From: Gemmatimonadota bacterium
GTDB taxonomy: Bacteria > Gemmatimonadota > Gemmatimonadetes > Longimicrobiales > Gaopeijiaceae
Direction of reading: 5' to 3'
Length of the DNA stretch: 45,337 bases
Assembly: GCA_009841475.1 (NCBI GenBank)
Contig: VXLT01000301.1
Coordinates: forward strand, 1 to 45,337
The notes under the pieces are model-generated. The model was not told the origin of the DNA. It did not search any database and was given only the letters and a program-made list of their open reading frames with translations. A program made the position numbers and the translations under genes. This document shows, in pieces, positions 42,945 through 45,337 of this stretch; the first letter of the stretch is position 1, and each line of letters begins with the position of its first letter.

Positions 42945-43570
42945 CCGGACGAACCGCGACTTCCGCCGGGCACCCTCGCCTGGCCGATTCCCTGCTGGAA
43001 CTGTCGGATCTGGCTCGGGACACCGCCGGAAGCTGCGGCGCCGATGTTGCCGCCTACGCGGAGTCCGCACTCGACGCGCTGGCCCGCGGCGGAAAGCTGC
43101 TCTTTTGCGGCAACGGTGGCTCGGCCGCCGACGCCCAGCACCTCGCGGCCGAGTACGTCGTGCGCATGTCCCGCGACCGGCGCGCGCTCCCCGCGGTAGC
43201 CCTCACCACCGACACTTCGGTCCTCACGGCCTGCGCCAACGACCGGGGATACGAGGAGGTCTTCGCGCGGCAGGTGGAGGCGCTGGGCCGCCCGGGGGAC
43301 CTGCTGGTCCTGCATTCGACCTCGGGCGATTCGCCGAACCTGGTCCGCGCGGCCCGGGCGGCGGCGGCCGGCGGGGTTCGCACGGTGGGGATTCTGGCCC
43401 GGGGAGGCGGCAGCCTGCGGCCCCTGGTCGACGTCGCGGTGGTCCTGCCGACCCGCAGCGTCTCCCGGGCCCAGGAGGTGCAGCTCGCGATCGGCCATAT
43501 CGTCTGCCGGCACGTCGAGGAGATTCTGTTCGGCGGCGGCAACCGAACCCCGCAGGGAGGGAACACGTGA
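42941..43570 (+). CDS. SIS-domain phosphosugar isomerase (GmhA/DiaA-like)
   Basis: The 209-residue protein matches sedoheptulose-7-phosphate isomerase: KLLFCGNGGSAADAQHLAAEYVVR is the near-invariant GmhA segment, TDTSVLTACANDRGYEEVFARQV follows, and LHSTSGDSPNLVRAARAA is the phosphosugar-binding Ser-rich loop. GmhA makes the first heptose intermediate of LPS or S-layer glycans; the closely related DiaA acts in replication initiation and lacks catalytic residues. The GNGGSAADAQHLAAE and STSG motifs are both kept, so an isomerase is more likely. No other heptose gene is present. Start ATG overlaps the upstream stop. Confidence 0.85.
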   Translation: MTGRTATSAGHPRLADSLLELSDLARDTAGSCGADVAAYAESALDALARGGKLLFCGNGGSAADAQHLAAEYVVRMSRDRRALPAVALTTDTSVLTACANDRGYEEVFARQVEALGRPGDLLVLHSTSGDSPNLVRAARAAAAGGVRTVGILARGGGSLRPLVDVAVVLPTRSVSRAQEVQLAIGHIVCRHVEEILFGGGNRTPQGGNT

Positions 43571-44334
43571 CCGGACTGGATCTTGGACTCGAGGGCAAGC
43601 GCGCGCTGGTGACCGGGGGGTCGCGCGGCGTGGGAAGGGCGACCGCCGAACTCCTGGCCCGGGCGGGAGCGCACGTGGGCATCTCGTACCACCGCCGAGC
43701 CGAGGAGGCCCGCAGGGTGGTGGAGAGCGTCCGGGCGCAGGGGGTGCGGAGCTGGGCAGAGGGGGGAGATCTGACCGACCGCGCTGCGGTGCGCCGGCTG
43801 TTCATGCGCCTCGACGACGAGTTCGACGGGCTGGACATCTTCGTCGGCAACGCCGGGATCTGGCCGGTGGCCGACGTCCCCCTGTCCATGATGGACGACG
43901 AGCGCTGGCACACCACCGTCGCTGTCAACCTGGACTCGATCTTCTTCACGACCCGGGCCGCGCTCCAGCGGATGAGCGACGACGGGCGAGTGGTGCTGGT
44001 GAGCTCGACCGCGGGCCAGCGCGGCGAGGCTTTCCACTCCGACTACGCCGCCACCAAGGGCGCCATCATCTCGATGGTCAAGGGGATCTGCGTGGAGGTC
44101 GGACGCCGCGGGATCACGGTGAACGCGGTCGCGCCGGGCTGGATCGACACGGAGATGTCCGCCAGCGCGCTCAGGGGGCCCGAGAGAGCGGCGATCGACG
44201 ACGCGATTCCGCTCGGCAGGGTGGCCACGGCCGAGGACGTGGCCGGACCGATCGTGATGATGTGCTCGCCGCTGGCCCGCCACATCACCGGCGAGATTCT
44301 CAACGTCAACGGGGGAGCGGTACTGGTCGGGTGA
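43567..44334 (+). CDS. Short-chain dehydrogenase/reductase (SDR)
   Basis: The 255-residue classical SDR has the nucleotide motif TGGSRGVG at 16-23, NAGIWPV, and the catalytic Ser146/Ser147, Tyr160 and Lys164 in HSDYAATKGA. The C-terminal APGWIDTEM and TGEILNVNGG segments are typical of FabG-like enzymes. The basic residue in the TGGSRG loop and no Asp at the end of the second strand suggest NADP preference. The substrate is unknown; the neighbours suggest a sugar or lipid of the envelope. GTG start inside the previous stop (GTGA). Confidence 0.85.
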   Translation: MTGLDLGLEGKRALVTGGSRGVGRATAELLARAGAHVGISYHRRAEEARRVVESVRAQGVRSWAEGGDLTDRAAVRRLFMRLDDEFDGLDIFVGNAGIWPVADVPLSMMDDERWHTTVAVNLDSIFFTTRAALQRMSDDGRVVLVSSTAGQRGEAFHSDYAATKGAIISMVKGICVEVGRRGITVNAVAPGWIDTEMSASALRGPERAAIDDAIPLGRVATAEDVAGPIVMMCSPLARHITGEILNVNGGAVLVG

Positions 44335-45337
44335 GCGTCCGCATCGAGGTTCCGGGCCCCGTGCGGGAACTGGTCGAGCAGCTGGAAGACGCCGAATTCG
44401 AGACCTGGACGGTCGGGGGCGCGGTACGGGACGCGCTCCGGGGCAAGCCCGCCGAGCGGGAGGATTGGGACCTCGCCACCCGCGCTACTCCGGAACAGAT
44501 GCGGCGGGTGTTCAGGCGCACCATCCCGCTCGGCCCCGAATACGGCACGCTCGGCGTCTTCGGCAGCGACGGCGTCCTCTACGAGGTCACCACCTTCCGC
44601 CACGATGTGGTGACCTACGGGAGGAAGGCCGTCGTGGCCTTCGCGGAGTCGCTGGACGAGGACCTCTCGCGCCGGGACTTCACCGTGAACGCGATGGCCT
44701 GGCACCCGCGCCGGGAAGTCCTTCACGACCCGCACGGCGGCGAGCGCGACCTTCAGGCGGGCATTCTGCGCGCGGTGGGCGACCCCGCCGAGCGTTTCCG
44801 GGAGGACTATCTGCGGGTATTGCGGGGGTTGCGCTTCGCGGGGTCGCTCGGGCTCGAGATCGAACCGGGAACCTGGTCCGGGATGACCGCCGCCGTGCCC
44901 GGACTCGACCGTCTCTCCCGCGAACGGATCCGGGAGGAGCTGATGAAGGTGCTGTCCGGACGCGAGCCGTCCCGCACGCTGCGCCTCTACCGCCGTTGCG
45001 GTGCGCTGGACCGCGTGTTCGGCGAGATGGCGCCGGTGGCCGGCCGGGGCGCGCTCGCCACCGTGGACGCGGTTGCGGAGGGCGGTGTGGCCGGGGCCGC
45101 GGAGGACACGCCGGTCGGGGTGGTCCGGCTGGCGGCGCTGCTGCTCTTCGGCGCGGGGGACGGGAACGGGAACGGGCCCGCCGCGGTGGCCGAGCTGCTC
45201 GTAGGACTGCGCTTCTCCAGGGACGAGGTGGAGCGTGTCACCGAGGCGATGAGCGGGGGACTTGGGCCAACCGTGGAGCAGATGGCCGACCCGGTGGCAC
45301 GGCGCCGCTGGGTGGCCGGAACGGGGTGGGGCGGGAT
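44331..45337 (+). CDS. cca: CCA tRNA nucleotidyltransferase, 3' end missing
   Basis: The frame is open to the window edge, 335 codons, with no stop. GTG start overlaps the SDR stop (GTGA). The class II poly(A)-polymerase-type head is clear: TWTVGGAVRDALRG, the DxD metal site as DWDLATRATP, LGPEYGTLGVF, RRDFTVNAMAWHP, and LRVLRGLRFAGSLGLEIEP. The enzyme adds or repairs the CCA end of tRNAs; the last residues of the head and any HD domain would lie beyond the window. A GGGAAC tandem near 45163-45178 encodes GNGNG in a loop. The family also includes poly(A) polymerase, but the DWDLAT and RRDFT context favours CCA addition. Confidence 0.9.
   Translation, partial: MSVRIEVPGPVRELVEQLEDAEFETWTVGGAVRDALRGKPAEREDWDLATRATPEQMRRVFRRTIPLGPEYGTLGVFGSDGVLYEVTTFRHDVVTYGRKAVVAFAESLDEDLSRRDFTVNAMAWHPRREVLHDPHGGERDLQAGILRAVGDPAERFREDYLRVLRGLRFAGSLGLEIEPGTWSGMTAAVPGLDRLSRERIREELMKVLSGREPSRTLRLYRRCGALDRVFGEMAPVAGRGALATVDAVAEGGVAGAAEDTPVGVVRLAALLLFGAGDGNGNGPAAVAELLVGLRFSRDEVERVTEAMSGGLGPTVEQMADPVARRRWVAGTGWGG

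Overview
The window is a gene-dense stretch of very GC-rich chromosome, almost fully coding, with no tRNA, rRNA, CRISPR array, insertion sequence or phage gene that I could recognise. Forty-one protein genes can be supported; the first (ROK kinase) and last (CCA tRNA nucleotidyltransferase) are cut by the window edges. The content (System I cytochrome c maturation, an outer-membrane barrel protein, a bactofilin-like membrane protein, paired secreted M16 peptidases, MenG-type quinone methylation) points to an aerobic or respiring diderm. The phylum Gemmatimonadota fits best, but that is an inference from gene style and composition, not a database result.

Layout. 1-3.6 kb: ROK sugar kinase end, a coupled STAS/ATPase + STAS-like signalling pair, and a PLP trans-sulfuration enzyme. 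3.6-7.2 kb: proline catabolism dehydrogenase (reverse), then a NifU-like scaffold and an Mrp ATPase for Fe-S handling, then a small membrane protein. 7.4-11.4 kb (reverse): a four-gene ECF sigma / anti-sigma / bactofilin-like membrane protein / secreted beta-rich protein operon, read toward lower coordinates. 11.6-16.6 kb: menaquinone methyltransferase, converging with a reverse mutM - M16 - M16 block and a YbjQ gene. 16.6-20.2 kb (reverse): purD, an M48 membrane protease and a second trans-sulfuration enzyme. 20.4-26.3 kb (forward): glmM-glmS (UDP-GlcNAc precursor synthesis), dtd, maf and glpK. 26.4-31.7 kb: a complete-looking but variant ccm operon (ccmE, F, I-like, A, B, C, D-like), then an outer-membrane barrel protein. 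33.3-37.6 kb (reverse): a three-gene unit of MerA-like flavoprotein, VTT-DUF547 fusion and a double glycosyltransferase fusion. 37.9-45.3 kb (forward): recA, then alaS and a chain of start/stop-overlapping genes (97-aa unknown, PHP phosphatase, SIS isomerase, SDR, CCA enzyme).

Translational coupling is pervasive: most operon junctions are four-base ATGA, GTGA or TTGA overlaps, and several real starts are GTG or TTG, so many starts had to be corrected from the longest open frame. Independent transcription units on the forward strand repeatedly show a TANCTT box 50-120 bases before the start codon, which I propose as the local -10 element; in two cases (signalling pair and recA) a short open frame begins right where that promoter should start transcription.

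The most notable systems are: a cytochrome c maturation operon whose CcmE carries the CxxxY rather than HxxxY haem-binding motif and which has no ccmG/ccmH here; an Mrp ATPase lacking the usual CxxC; the reverse flavoprotein / VTT-DUF547 / GT2-DUF2064 operon, which is built from families found near arsenosugar genes but has no arsenic gene in view; the ECF-sigma envelope operon; and the STAS/ATPase pair with a proline-rich leader peptide.
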